From positions 1,736,001 to 1,800,000 of the forward strand of contig NZ_JAGRPV010000001.1 of assembly GCF_030014955.1 (NCBI RefSeq): DNA of 64,000 bases. Reading direction: 5' to 3'. Position 1 is the first letter of the stretch. Every line of letters starts with the position of its first letter. Source of the stretch: Cohnella hashimotonis. GTDB taxonomy: Bacteria; Bacillota; Bacilli; Paenibacillales; Paenibacillaceae. Below the pieces are notes generated by a model. The model was not told where the DNA came from. It did not search any database and was given only the letters and a program-made list of their open reading frames with translations. Made by a program: the position numbers and the translations under genes. Shown here piece after piece: positions 35,015-43,900 of this stretch.

Positions 35015-35060
35015 TACAATAGCGTTAACGGGGCAGTCGCCGAGACTGCCCTATTCTTTT
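35015..35060 (+). promoter_or_regulatory. Hairpin and -10-like element between htrA and the response regulator
   Basis: TACAAT (35015-35020) resembles a -10 element. GGGCAGT (35031-35037) pairs with ACTGCCC (35045-35051), followed by TATTCTTTT, which looks like a terminator for the protease gene. The two-component genes may thus be transcribed partly from their own promoter. Confidence 0.5.
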
Positions 35061-35074
35061 AGACGGAGGAACAC

Positions 35075-35761
35075 ATGAGACCGCATATTCTCGTTATCGA
35101 CGACGACGACAAAATCACCTCCCTGCTGAGGCGCAGCCTGGCTTTCGAAGGCTATGAAGTTTCCACCGCATCGAACGGTCCCGCGGGACTTGGCATTGTG
35201 GCGGACAAGTCCGCTGACCTGGTCATCCTTGATGTTATGATGCCGGGGATCGACGGCTGGGAAGTGTGCCGCAGACTGCGGACCGCAGGAATCAACGTGC
35301 CTGTGCTGATGCTGACGGCCAAGGACGACGTGCAGGACCGGGTGAAGGGACTGGACCTCGGGGCCGATGATTACCTCGTGAAGCCGTTTGCGCTCGAGGA
35401 GTTAATGGCCCGCGTACGAGCACTCATGCGTCGTCGCCCCGAGCCTGCCGGAGAGAACAATCGGCTGCGCTTCGACGATCTGGTGCTCGATGTCGACGGA
35501 CGCGAGGCGATCCGCGGCGACAAGCGCATCGAGCTGACCGCCAAGGAGTTCGACCTGCTCCACCTGTTCATGCAAAATCCGAAGCGCGTCCTGTCGCGCG
35601 ATCAAATCATGGACAAGATCTGGGGTTACGACTATAGCGGGGAGTCCAACGTCCTCGAGGTCTACGTGGCGATGCTGCGCCAGAAACTGGAGGAATACGG
35701 GGACAAGCGTCTCATTCAGACGGTGCGGGGAGCGGGCTATGTCCTGAAGGGAGACAGCTAG
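35075..35761 (+). CDS. OmpR-family response regulator
   Basis: This 228-residue regulator has a receiver domain (Asp10 and Asp11 acidic pocket, phospho-acceptor Asp53 in LVILDVMMPGIDGWE, Lys in DDYLVKPFALEEL) and a winged-helix DNA-binding domain (about 130-225; ELTAKEFDLLHLF, SRDQIMDKIWGYDYSGESNV in part, VEVYVAMLRQKL in similar form). ACGGAGGAACAC precedes the ATG. The partner kinase starts 3 bp after its stop. Placed right after the HtrA gene, it could control it, in the manner of CssR; direct evidence is lacking. Confidence 0.92.
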   Translation: MRPHILVIDDDDKITSLLRRSLAFEGYEVSTASNGPAGLGIVADKSADLVILDVMMPGIDGWEVCRRLRTAGINVPVLMLTAKDDVQDRVKGLDLGADDYLVKPFALEELMARVRALMRRRPEPAGENNRLRFDDLVLDVDGREAIRGDKRIELTAKEFDLLHLFMQNPKRVLSRDQIMDKIWGYDYSGESNVLEVYVAMLRQKLEEYGDKRLIQTVRGAGYVLKGDS

Positions 35762-35764
35762 GTC

Positions 35765-37297
35765 ATGTCGATCAGGCTGCGATTGACTTTGTGGTATTCG
35801 GGGCTGCTGGCAATTGTTCTAATCGCATTCAGCGTCATTATGTATGTGGTCGTATCCCAGAATACGATGGGCGTCATTAAAACGCGTCTGGCTAACGAAG
35901 CCGATAAAATAGTGGTACAAGTATCGCCGGATGATCTGGATCTTAAGCCAAGGGCCTCTTCTCCTTTCGATCTCATCATCGCCGTACAGGTCGTAAATTA
36001 CACGCAATCGTTCGAAGGGGTCGTAAACACCAAGTCCAGCAATCTGATCGCTTCCAATATCACTTTTCCTTTCCCCTCGGCCAAGCAAGCGATAGACGGC
36101 ACCTATCGGACGGTCACGCTCTCGGGAACTCCCTTTTTAATTTATGAGAAGCGGCTGGAGCTCGGCGGACAATTGCTGGGGCTGCTGCAAGTTGGCGCTT
36201 ATACGGGGAAGGAAATCGACTATTTATCCCAGATGAGGGTCATTATCGGCGCCGCCGGCCTCGCCAGCCTCGTTCTTGCCTTCGTTATCGGCCTCTTTCT
36301 CGCGCGTAAGGCGCTTCGTCCGATCGAGAAGGTCACGGAAGCGGCGGAGCGCGTGCAAAGCGGTTCGGATCTGAAGCTGCGGATTCCCGGCGAGAGCCAG
36401 GACGAGATCGGCCGCCTCACGCGAACGCTCAATCATATGCTGGAGCGGGTCGAAAAGGCGTATAATGTACTTGAAGAATCGAACACGGCGCAGCGCAGGT
36501 TCGTATCGGACGCATCGCATGAACTGCGGACGCCGCTGACCACGATTCGGGGCAATGTGGATCTGTTGGAAAAGGTCTGGACGGAGACGAGCTCCGGCGC
36601 GGCGGCCGAAGAGCAGGACGGCGCAATTGCGAAGCCTCGGCTGTCCCTGGCGGAGCGGGAGGAGCTGTCGCGCGAAGCGCTGCACGACATCTCGGACGAA
36701 GCGCGGCGGATGAGCCGGCTCGTCAACGATCTGCTGTCGCTGGCGCGCGCGGACGCCGGTTATGTCGTGGACAAGGAGCCCATCGAGCTGCTGCCCCTGG
36801 TCGAAGAGGTGGCCCGCAGGGCCGGATTTCTGCCTCGCAAGGCGGAGTGGGTTGTCGGCCCGCTGGACGCGCTTGTCGGCATACGTGTCGTGGGCAACCG
36901 GGATTACCTCATGCAGCTGCTGTTCATTTTTATCGAAAACGGATTTAAATACACGCCCGCCGGCGAAGTTCGCCTGGAGGTATACCGTCAGGATGATCGT
37001 GTAGGCTTATCCGTCACCGATACGGGCATCGGCATCTCCAAAGCCGATATGCCCCGCATCTTCGACCGCTTCTATCGGGCCGACGAATCTCGCGGACAGA
37101 CATCCGGCACTGGACTAGGTCTCTCGATCGCCAAGTGGATCGCGGACATGCACCGCGCTTCCCTGGACGTCCAGTCCCGGCCCGAAGGCGGCAGCCGCTT
37201 TACCGTTTGGCTTCCCGTCGACTTTTCCGATCGCCCGGATTACGGTATAATAGAGGCATCGGTACGCCCGGCTGTTCCCGAATCGGAACAAAGCTGA
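35765..37297 (+). CDS. Sensor histidine kinase
   Basis: This 510-residue membrane kinase has TM1 (about 9-30), an extracellular sensor region (about 31-158) and TM2 (about 160-180). It continues with a HAMP domain (about 181-235), the phospho-acceptor His252 in FVSDASHELRTPLTTIRG, and an ATPase domain with IENGFKYTPAGEV, VTDTGIGIS and GTGLGLSIAKWI. An extra 50-residue charged, alanine-rich insertion lies within the dimerisation helices (about 270-310). The response regulator is just upstream. The cue is unknown; the HtrA neighbour hints at secretion or envelope stress. Confidence 0.92.
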   Translation: MSIRLRLTLWYSGLLAIVLIAFSVIMYVVVSQNTMGVIKTRLANEADKIVVQVSPDDLDLKPRASSPFDLIIAVQVVNYTQSFEGVVNTKSSNLIASNITFPFPSAKQAIDGTYRTVTLSGTPFLIYEKRLELGGQLLGLLQVGAYTGKEIDYLSQMRVIIGAAGLASLVLAFVIGLFLARKALRPIEKVTEAAERVQSGSDLKLRIPGESQDEIGRLTRTLNHMLERVEKAYNVLEESNTAQRRFVSDASHELRTPLTTIRGNVDLLEKVWTETSSGAAAEEQDGAIAKPRLSLAEREELSREALHDISDEARRMSRLVNDLLSLARADAGYVVDKEPIELLPLVEEVARRAGFLPRKAEWVVGPLDALVGIRVVGNRDYLMQLLFIFIENGFKYTPAGEVRLEVYRQDDRVGLSVTDTGIGISKADMPRIFDRFYRADESRGQTSGTGLGLSIAKWIADMHRASLDVQSRPEGGSRFTVWLPVDFSDRPDYGIIEASVRPAVPESEQS

Positions 37298-37327
37298 CAG
37301 GTACGGGCGAGAAAGCGGGTTACGAAA

Positions 37328-38278
37328 ATGGAGATCGTTAAAATTTCCCCTCGCGGATATTGCTACGGCGTGGTGGATGCCATGGTGCTTGCCCTTCAGA
37401 CGGCGCGCAACCTGGATCTGCCGCGCCCCATTTATATTTTAGGGATGATCGTGCACAACAGCCACGTGACCGAATCGTTCAAGGACGAGGGCATCATCAC
37501 GCTGGACGGCGCTAACCGCCTGGAGATTCTGGAAGGCGTCGAGTCCGGCACCGTTATTTTCACAGCGCATGGCGTCTCGCCCGAGGTCCGCAGAAGGGCC
37601 AGGGAAAAAGGACTGACCATCGTGGATGCCACCTGCCCGGACGTGACGAAGACGCACGATCTGATCCGCGAAAAGGTCGGAGAAGGCTACGATATCATTT
37701 ACATCGGCAAAAAAGGACACCCCGAGCCGGAGGGCGCTATCGGGATCGCGCCAGACCGCGTGCATCTGATCGAGAACGATGCAGATATTGCGGAACTTCG
37801 ACTTGCCGGCGACCGTATTATAATAACGAATCAGACGACGATGTCGCAGTGGGATATCCGACATCTCATCTCGAAGCTGCTCGAGACGTTTCCCCGAGCG
37901 GAGGTCCACAACGAGATATGCTTGGCGACGCAGGTTCGTCAGGAAGCCGTTGCCGAGCAAGCTAAGAATGCGCAGCTCTGCATCGTTGTGGGCGATCCCC
38001 GGAGCAACAATTCCAATCGACTCGCCCAAGTATCGGAGGAGATCTCCGGCGTGAAGGCTTACCGCGTCTCCGACGTCACGGAGATCAAGCGGGAGTGGCT
38101 AGCAGGCATCGAACGCGTGGCCGTCACTTCCGGCGCATCCACGCCGACTCCGCTGACCAAGGAAGTCATCCAATACCTGGAACGATATGATCAGAACGAC
38201 CCTTCGACCTGGGAGATCCGCCGCACCGTCAACATGAGCAAGCTGCTGCCGACGGTTAGAGAAAAAACAACCATTTGA
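37328..38278 (+). CDS. ispH: 4-hydroxy-3-methylbut-2-enyl diphosphate reductase (IspH)
   Basis: This 316-residue iron-sulfur enzyme catalyses the last step of the MEP isoprenoid pathway, making IPP and DMAPP. The three cluster cysteines are Cys12 ([10 protein letters not shown]), Cys103 ([12 protein letters not shown]) and Cys198 ([12 protein letters not shown]). Other marks are [30 protein letters not shown] and [13 protein letters not shown], and [13 protein letters not shown] near the end. ATG at 37328 is preceded by GCGGGTTACGAAA, a weak site. It ends in a TGA overlapping a TTG of the next ORF. The product feeds menaquinone and undecaprenyl phosphate synthesis. Confidence 0.97.
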   Translation: MEIVKISPRGYCYGVVDAMVLALQTARNLDLPRPIYILGMIVHNSHVTESFKDEGIITLDGANRLEILEGVESGTVIFTAHGVSPEVRRRAREKGLTIVDATCPDVTKTHDLIREKVGEGYDIIYIGKKGHPEPEGAIGIAPDRVHLIENDADIAELRLAGDRIIITNQTTMSQWDIRHLISKLLETFPRAEVHNEICLATQVRQEAVAEQAKNAQLCIVVGDPRSNNSNRLAQVSEEISGVKAYRVSDVTEIKREWLAGIERVAVTSGASTPTPLTKEVIQYLERYDQNDPSTWEIRRTVNMSKLLPTVREKTTI

Positions 38279-38325
38279 GCCTTTCTTGGCTGGAGTGGCG
38301 CCGCAGGCCGCGAGAAAGGAGCGCC

Positions 38326-38832
38326 ATGCAACAACGTCTTCGCAAGTTCGTCCGCTATCTGAAGCTGCAGTACGTCAAGCTGCTTCGCGCCAAGGGCGGG
38401 GCTTATTCAATAGCGATGGGATTTGCGATCGGGCTGTTCGTCGAGATGTTTAATCTGCCGACCTACGGCACCTCGTTCGTTCTCATCTTTCCGCTGATCT
38501 ACCTGCTTCGGGGCAACTTGCCCTCGGCGCTGGTCGGATTCGTTTTCGGCAAGCTGATCTATATCCCGATGTCCGTGCTGAACAAGATGGTGGCGGACGC
38601 GGTGATGCCTGCGCACTTCGCGGTGAACTTCTCGTTCCTGCCGGAGAAAGTTAACCATTTTCTGCTGTTTAACCTCAAGATGATCGTCGGGGGGATGATC
38701 GACGGTCTCGCGCTCGGCATTTTGTTTTTCTTTCCGATCTGGTACAGCGTCCAGGCGTTCAAGCGCAAACGGAGAGAAAAGCGCCGCGCGAGAAAAATCG
38801 TCATTGAAGCGAACAAGCCGGCCATGGAATGA
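38326..38832 (+). CDS. DUF2062 membrane protein
   Basis: This 168-residue inner-membrane protein belongs to the DUF2062 family, of unknown function. It has about three hydrophobic segments: FAIGLFVEMFNLPTYGTSFVLIF in pieces (about 33-55), ALVGFVFGKLIYIPMSVL (about 68-85) and GGMIDGLALGILFFFPIWY (about 124-142). Both ends are strongly basic. The ORF extends upstream to a TTG at 38275, but ATG 38326 has AAAGGAG 6 bases ahead and is preferred. It closely follows ispH and may be co-transcribed with it. Confidence 0.82.
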   Translation: MQQRLRKFVRYLKLQYVKLLRAKGGAYSIAMGFAIGLFVEMFNLPTYGTSFVLIFPLIYLLRGNLPSALVGFVFGKLIYIPMSVLNKMVADAVMPAHFAVNFSFLPEKVNHFLLFNLKMIVGGMIDGLALGILFFFPIWYSVQAFKRKRREKRRARKIVIEANKPAME

Positions 38833-38840
38833 CATGAGAA

Positions 38841-38880
38841 GACGATAGCCCCGGGGATTGACACCCGGGGTTTTATCGTC
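38841..38880 (+). terminator. Terminator after the ispH-DUF2062 pair
   Basis: GACGATAGCCCCGGG (38841-38855) pairs with CCCGGGG...TATCGTC (38864-38880), interrupted by TTT on the 3' side. Confidence 0.65.
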
Positions 38881-38979
38881 TATATTTACTTTAGTGCTTA
38901 AAAGCGTATAAGCGTCGAAGCGAACAAGCGCGAAAGTGAATGTGATGATAACCAATATCGAATCCGGGAGCGTGTCCTT

Positions 38980-40041
38980 ATGATCGTCATAACTTCTCCG
39001 CATATCTCCGAAGAACGCATCTTGGAGATTGCCGAATATATTCAAAAAAGCGGCGTACAGCCTCATATCTCGCGCGGTACGGACCGCACGGTCATCGGCA
39101 TCATCGGCAAAGCCGAGCCGTCGCTCGCGGAGCATATCCGCTCCATGCACGGCGTGGAAAACGTCATCAAGATTTCCAAGTCCTACAAGCTGGCAAGCAG
39201 AGACTTCCACCCGGACGATACGATCATCGAGGTGAAGGGCGTGAAGATCGGCGGCGACAACCTGGTCGTCATGGGCGGACCGTGCGCGGTCGAGACGCCG
39301 GAGCAGATCGACGAGATCGCGCGTCTGGTCAAGGCGGCCGGCGGCCAGGTGCTTCGCGGCGGCGCGTTCAAGCCGCGTACCGGTCCTTACAGCTTCCAAG
39401 GAATCGGCGTGGAAGGCCTGAAGTGGATGAAGGAAGCCGGCGAGAAATACGGCTTGCTCACCATCACGGAGGTCATGGCGCCGGAGTTCGTCGACATTTG
39501 CGCAGAATACGCGGACATCATGCAGGTCGGCACGCGCAACATGCAGAACTTCGATCTGCTTCGCAAGCTCGGCACGATTCAGAATCCGGTGCTGCTGAAG
39601 CGCGGGTTCAGCGCAACGTATGACGAATGGCTGAACGCGGCGGAGTACATCCTGGCGGGAGGCAATCCGAACGTCATGCTGTGCGAACGCGGCATCCGTA
39701 CCTTCGAGACTTACACGCGCAATACGTTCGACCTGGCTGCCATCCCGGTCATCCAGCAACTGTCTCATCTGCCGGTCATCGCCGACCCGAGCCATGCGAC
39801 GGGACGCCGCGAGCTGGTCGAGACGATGACGAAGGCATCCGTCGCCGCAGGGGCAAACGGTCTCATTATCGAGATGCATACCGATCCGGACAACTCGGCG
39901 ACGGGAGACGGCGTGCAGTCGCTATTCCCGGACCAGTTCGCGAACCTGCTCAAGGAGCTCGAGCAGCTCTCGCCGCTGCTCGGCAAGCGTTTCGATACCG
40001 CCAAGGAGCCGGCCGAAGCGTTTGCGACTTGGAAGAAGTAA
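38980..40041 (+). CDS. aroF: DAHP synthase (3-deoxy-7-phosphoheptulonate synthase), type I beta
   Basis: This 353-residue enzyme condenses PEP and erythrose 4-phosphate at the entry of the shikimate pathway. An N-terminal ferredoxin-like regulatory domain (about 1-70, [21 protein letters not shown]) precedes the TIM barrel. Barrel marks are [68 protein letters not shown] and [16 protein letters not shown]. Domain order and length match the Thermotoga-type enzyme without a chorismate mutase fusion, so feedback by aromatic amino acids on the N-terminal domain is likely. ATG at 38980 follows a weak GGGAGCG. Confidence 0.95.
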   Translation: MIVITSPHISEERILEIAEYIQKSGVQPHISRGTDRTVIGIIGKAEPSLAEHIRSMHGVENVIKISKSYKLASRDFHPDDTIIEVKGVKIGGDNLVVMGGPCAVETPEQIDEIARLVKAAGGQVLRGGAFKPRTGPYSFQGIGVEGLKWMKEAGEKYGLLTITEVMAPEFVDICAEYADIMQVGTRNMQNFDLLRKLGTIQNPVLLKRGFSATYDEWLNAAEYILAGGNPNVMLCERGIRTFETYTRNTFDLAAIPVIQQLSHLPVIADPSHATGRRELVETMTKASVAAGANGLIIEMHTDPDNSATGDGVQSLFPDQFANLLKELEQLSPLLGKRFDTAKEPAEAFATWKK

Positions 40042-40058
40042 TAGAGCATTGGATGAAG

Positions 40059-40088
40059 GACCGCCAGGCATGCCGGCGGTTCTTTTTT
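40059..40088 (+). terminator. Terminator after aroF
   Basis: ACCGCC (40060-40065) pairs with GGCGGT (40075-40080), followed by TTCTTTTTT. Confidence 0.75.
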
Positions 40089-40152
40089 ATATGTTGAGAG
40101 AGTTGTGTCGCGGCCTTTTAAACGATGGAAGCGGACTTCAGGCGAGCTATTC

Positions 40153-40412
40153 GCAAAGAAGTAGTTGTGATGCGAAATGTGGACCCGAGATCACACGGAG
40201 CAGCGTTACACGAAGAAACCGTGTAAGTTGCGCAGAATCCGCCGCCTGGGAGCGACGTTACACAGAAAAACCGCGCAACGCTCGAAGAAACCGCCATCCG
40301 GAAGGAAAGTTATACGGAAAAACCGTGAAACTCTGCAGAAACCGCCACCGAGGAGTTGAGGCACACGGAAAAATCGCATAACTCCAAGTCAATTTCATAA
40401 TTCAAAAAATCG
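40153..40412 (+). repeat. Repeat family A, 52-bp period
   Basis: Units begin at 40205, 40257, 40309 and 40361, exactly 52 bp apart; a degenerate unit is at 40153. Each has GTTACAC/GCACACG-like sequence, then GAAAAACCG and, in most, CAGAAACCGCC. A partial copy lies at about 40560-40601. The units are adjacent without spacers. No coding frame runs through them. Confidence 0.85.
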
Positions 40413-40601
40413 CTAGTTTAAACAAACCTAATCAAAGATTTGACGAATAACGTTCGGTTTTGGGCTTATTTCCGAATCTCAGAGGTTCTATTTTGTATTA
40501 AAAGTTCGGAATTATTCTGGTAAAAAATGTTTATGAAATTGACTTCTCCTGCAGAAATTGCCATCCTGGGGCAGAGTTACACTGAAAAATCGCATAACTC
40601 T
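40413..40601. other. A+T-rich spacer between the repeat families
   Basis: No ORF, promoter or hairpin of note; only the partial family-A copy at its right end. It lies within a roughly 0.9-kb gene-free region (40042-40970). Confidence 0.6.
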
Positions 40602-40840
40602 AAGTCGATAAGCGCATATGGGCGCTAACGCCGTATTTGCGGTGCCTCGGATTGTGTCGATAAGCGAAAAAAGGCATTAACGCCGCTTCCGCACCGCTTG
40701 GATAGGTGTCGATAAGTGCAAAAAGACATTAACGCCACTTTCGCACCGCTTGGATAGGTGTCGATAAGTGCAAAAAGACATTAACGCCACTTTCGCACCG
40801 CTTGGATAGGTGTCGATAAGTGCAAAAAGACATTAACGCC
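40602..40840 (+). repeat. Repeat family B, 52-bp period
   Basis: Units begin at 40602 (divergent), 40654, 40706, 40758 and 40810 (truncated to 31 bp). Copies at 40706 and 40758 are identical. The unit starts GTGTCGATAAG and contains GACATTAACGCC and CGCACCGCTTGGATAG. A further diverged fragment is at about 40867-40895. A run of nine Cs (40844-40852) follows the last unit. Confidence 0.92.
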
Positions 40841-40923
40841 TTTCCCCCCCCCATACGTCGGACTGAAGCAATAAGATCAAAAGGGCGCTAACGCCGGCTG
40901 TCAGGAGCACAGACACGCACGAA

Positions 40924-40956
40924 AAAGTCCGCCAGCGCATCGCGCTGGCGGACTTT
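40924..40956 (-). terminator. Terminator of the surface-protein gene
   Basis: AAAGTCCGCCAGCGC (40924-40938) and GCGCTGGCGGACTTT (40942-40956) are perfectly complementary around a 3-base loop. Reading on the minus strand it ends in five Ts. Confidence 0.9.
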
Positions 40957-40970
40957 GCAATCAACACATT

Positions 40971-43900
40971 TTAAAGCGTACGCTTCGGCTTGCGGTTGCG
41001 AAGCCGGATAGCGAACAGGATGAGCGATGCTGCGATCAGGCCGTAGCCGATAAGCGGGTAGATCGGCGCAGTTTCGCCGGTCTTCGGCAGCTGGCCGCCG
41101 CCGTTAGCCGAGCCGGAGCCGGAAGCGCCTGAGGATGCGCCGTTCGAGCCGCCATCCGCGCCGCCGTCTTCGCTGCCGTTGTTCCCGCCCGCGTCTACGC
41201 CGCCCGAACCGTTGCCGCCGGTTCCGTCGGTACCGCCGGTGCTGCCGTTGCCTTGGCCAGGGTTATCCGAGCCAGGATTGTCGGTACCGCCGTTGTCGGT
41301 GCCTGTACCGGTGTCAGGCGTTTGCGGCTCACCCTTCTTGAGGACGAGACCCGCATCGACGGTCAGGTCGCTCGCGCCAGGCTGCAGCGAGATGACGCCC
41401 GTGCGTCCGTCAGGGCCGGCATCCGAATCGTTGTCGCCCTTCGAACCGGCGGCATGAACGGTTGTCCACGCATATCCGTTCGGAAGCTTGAAGCCGACTC
41501 GGTAAGCGCCAGGCGCAAGATCCTTGAACGCGTAGTAACCCGGTTTGCCGCCGGCGTCTTGGCCGGTCAGCTGCGTGGCGATCTCGTTGCCGTCGGCATC
41601 GTAGAGGGTTACCTCCACGTCGTTCAAGCCGACTTCGCCTGCATCCTGCTTGCCGTTCGCATTGCTGTCGATCCATACGTAATCGCCTATCGACGACAGC
41701 GGGATCAGGCCCGCGTCGATTGTCTTGTCATTCATGCCGGCGATCAGAGAGACGACCGGCGTCTTGCCAAGCGAGTCCGCGTTGGAATCCTTGCTTCGGT
41801 CCGTTCCTTGCGCAGGCTTCGTGAATTGATAGCCGGCCGGCAAGATGAATTTGACCGTATAATCTTCAGGATTCAAGCCTGTGAAAGCATAGTATCCAGG
41901 CTTGCCGTCAGCGTCGTTGGCCGTGACCTTCGTCGCGACGAGCGCGTTAAAGCGATTGTAGAGCTCGACGGTCACGCCGTTCAGACCCGTTTCGGAATCG
42001 TCCTGCAGACCATTGCCGTTCACGTCCAGCCACACGCGGTCGCCGAGAGCGGCAGGGATGATGGCCGGTACCGGATAGAAGCCGGCGTCGATATCGTCGC
42101 GGTACTCGCCAGGCGTCAGCGTGACGGCTGCCGTATCGCCTTCAAGTCCGGCATCGGAGTCGCGCGTGGCGTCCGGCGTAGCGCCTTTGCTCGTGAACAG
42201 CTGGCCGTCCGGAATGTAGAACTTGATTTTGTACGTATCCGGCATGAGGCCATCGAACTTATAATAGCCCGGCTTGCCGGCCAGATCGGCGGTCGTCGTC
42301 GTCTTCAGCACGTTGCCGAGGGCGTCGAGCAGCTCGACCTTAAGTCCGTTGCGTCCTTTCTCGTCGGGGCCTTGGATACCGTTGGAGTCCGCATCCTCCC
42401 AGACAAAGTCGCCGATCGCCGCCGGCAGGACGATGCCTGCGTCGATGCTCATGTCGTCCTGGCCGGCCGTCAGCGAGATCGGACCGGTCGTTCCCGACGC
42501 GTCGACATTGGAATCGTTATCGGTCGTGTAACCCGTGCCTGTAACGAGACTCTTCGTGAACATATAGCCAGCCGGCAGATCGAAGCGCACCTTGTAGCTG
42601 CCGGGGTACAGATTCGTAAACAGATAGTTGCCCGAGGCGTCCGTTACGGTCGTCACCGGCGCACCGCCGCTAAGGACAGGCGAACCGTCGCCTTGGAGCA
42701 GGCGGACGATTACGCCGGCTGCAGCCGAATCGGCAGGCTCTCCGTCCTGACGCCCGATGGCGCCGAGGTCCACCCACAGCTTGTCGCCCAGGTTGACGAG
42801 CTTGATAAGGCCTGCGTCAAGCGTCGTGTTGATATCGCCCGAGGACAGCGTCACGGATGCCGTGCGCCCGCCATCGCTTGCATTCGCATCGGAATCCGCA
42901 GTGTCAAGCGGCCCGGCATCCTGCGCCGTAAACACATAGCCGGCCGGCAGGTCGAAGGAAACCCGATAAGTTCCGGGAACCAGACGGTCGAACAAGTACT
43001 TCCCGTCCGCATCCGTCGTTGTCGTGACCGGCAAGCCGCCGCTCATCACAGGCGAACCGGCTCCGTCCAGCAAGCGGACGGTCACGCCCGCCACGCCTGT
43101 CTCGCCGGCATCTTGGATGCCGTTCAGATTGCGGTCCATCCAGACATAGTCGCCGAGCGCGGTCAGCTTGACGAGACCCGCGTCGGTGTCGACGTCGTTC
43201 TCTCCCGGGCTGAGCGAGACGATCGCCGAGTGTCCGGTGATCGGATCGGCATCCGAATCATTGCTGGCGGTGCTGCCCGTTGCATTCTTTTTCGCGAAAA
43301 TATAGTCGGTCGGCAATTCGAACTGTACGATGTAGTCGCCGGGAACGAGCTTCGTGAACTTGTAGCGTCCGTTCAGATCGGTCGTCGTCGTGACGGGTAC
43401 ACCGCCCTTCAGGACCGGATTGCCGCTGCCGTCCAGCAGGTTGACCTTGGCGCCGGCAAAGCCGTTTTCGCCGACATCCTGAATGCCGTTGTCGTTCGCG
43501 TCGTGCCAGACGGTATCGCCGAGGGAAGCCAGCTCGACGAGCCCCGCGTCGATCGTCAGATCGTCCTGCTCGGAGACGAGCGTTATGGCATCGCTAAAGC
43601 CGAAGTTCGTGCCGGACACGTCGTCGTCCGCGTTGGAATCGATCTCGCGATTTGAGCCGGCCTGCGATTGCGTGAACATATAATCGTCGTTCGGCAGAAT
43701 GAATTGCACGACATATTCGCCGGGCCACAGATTGGTAAACAGGTAAGAGCCGTCTGCGTCCGTTACTGCCGTCTTGATGACGGTCGTCAGATCGGCCGCA
43801 TCGTACAGCTTGACGGTGACGCCTTCGACGCCGGGTTCGCCTGCGTCCTGAATGCCGTCGAAGTCCTTGTCGCTCCATACAAAGTTGCCGAGCGATACTC

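Noticed and set aside
40022..40381. 119-codon ORF after aroF
   Set aside because: It runs through the aroF terminator and into the repeat array and has no ribosome binding site.
40153..40840. CRISPR array
   Set aside because: The 52-bp units abut without unique spacers, and no cas gene is nearby.
41253..43655. 800-codon plus-strand ORF
   Set aside because: It is antisense to the SdrD-B repeats; its repetitive composition follows from the repeats on the other strand.
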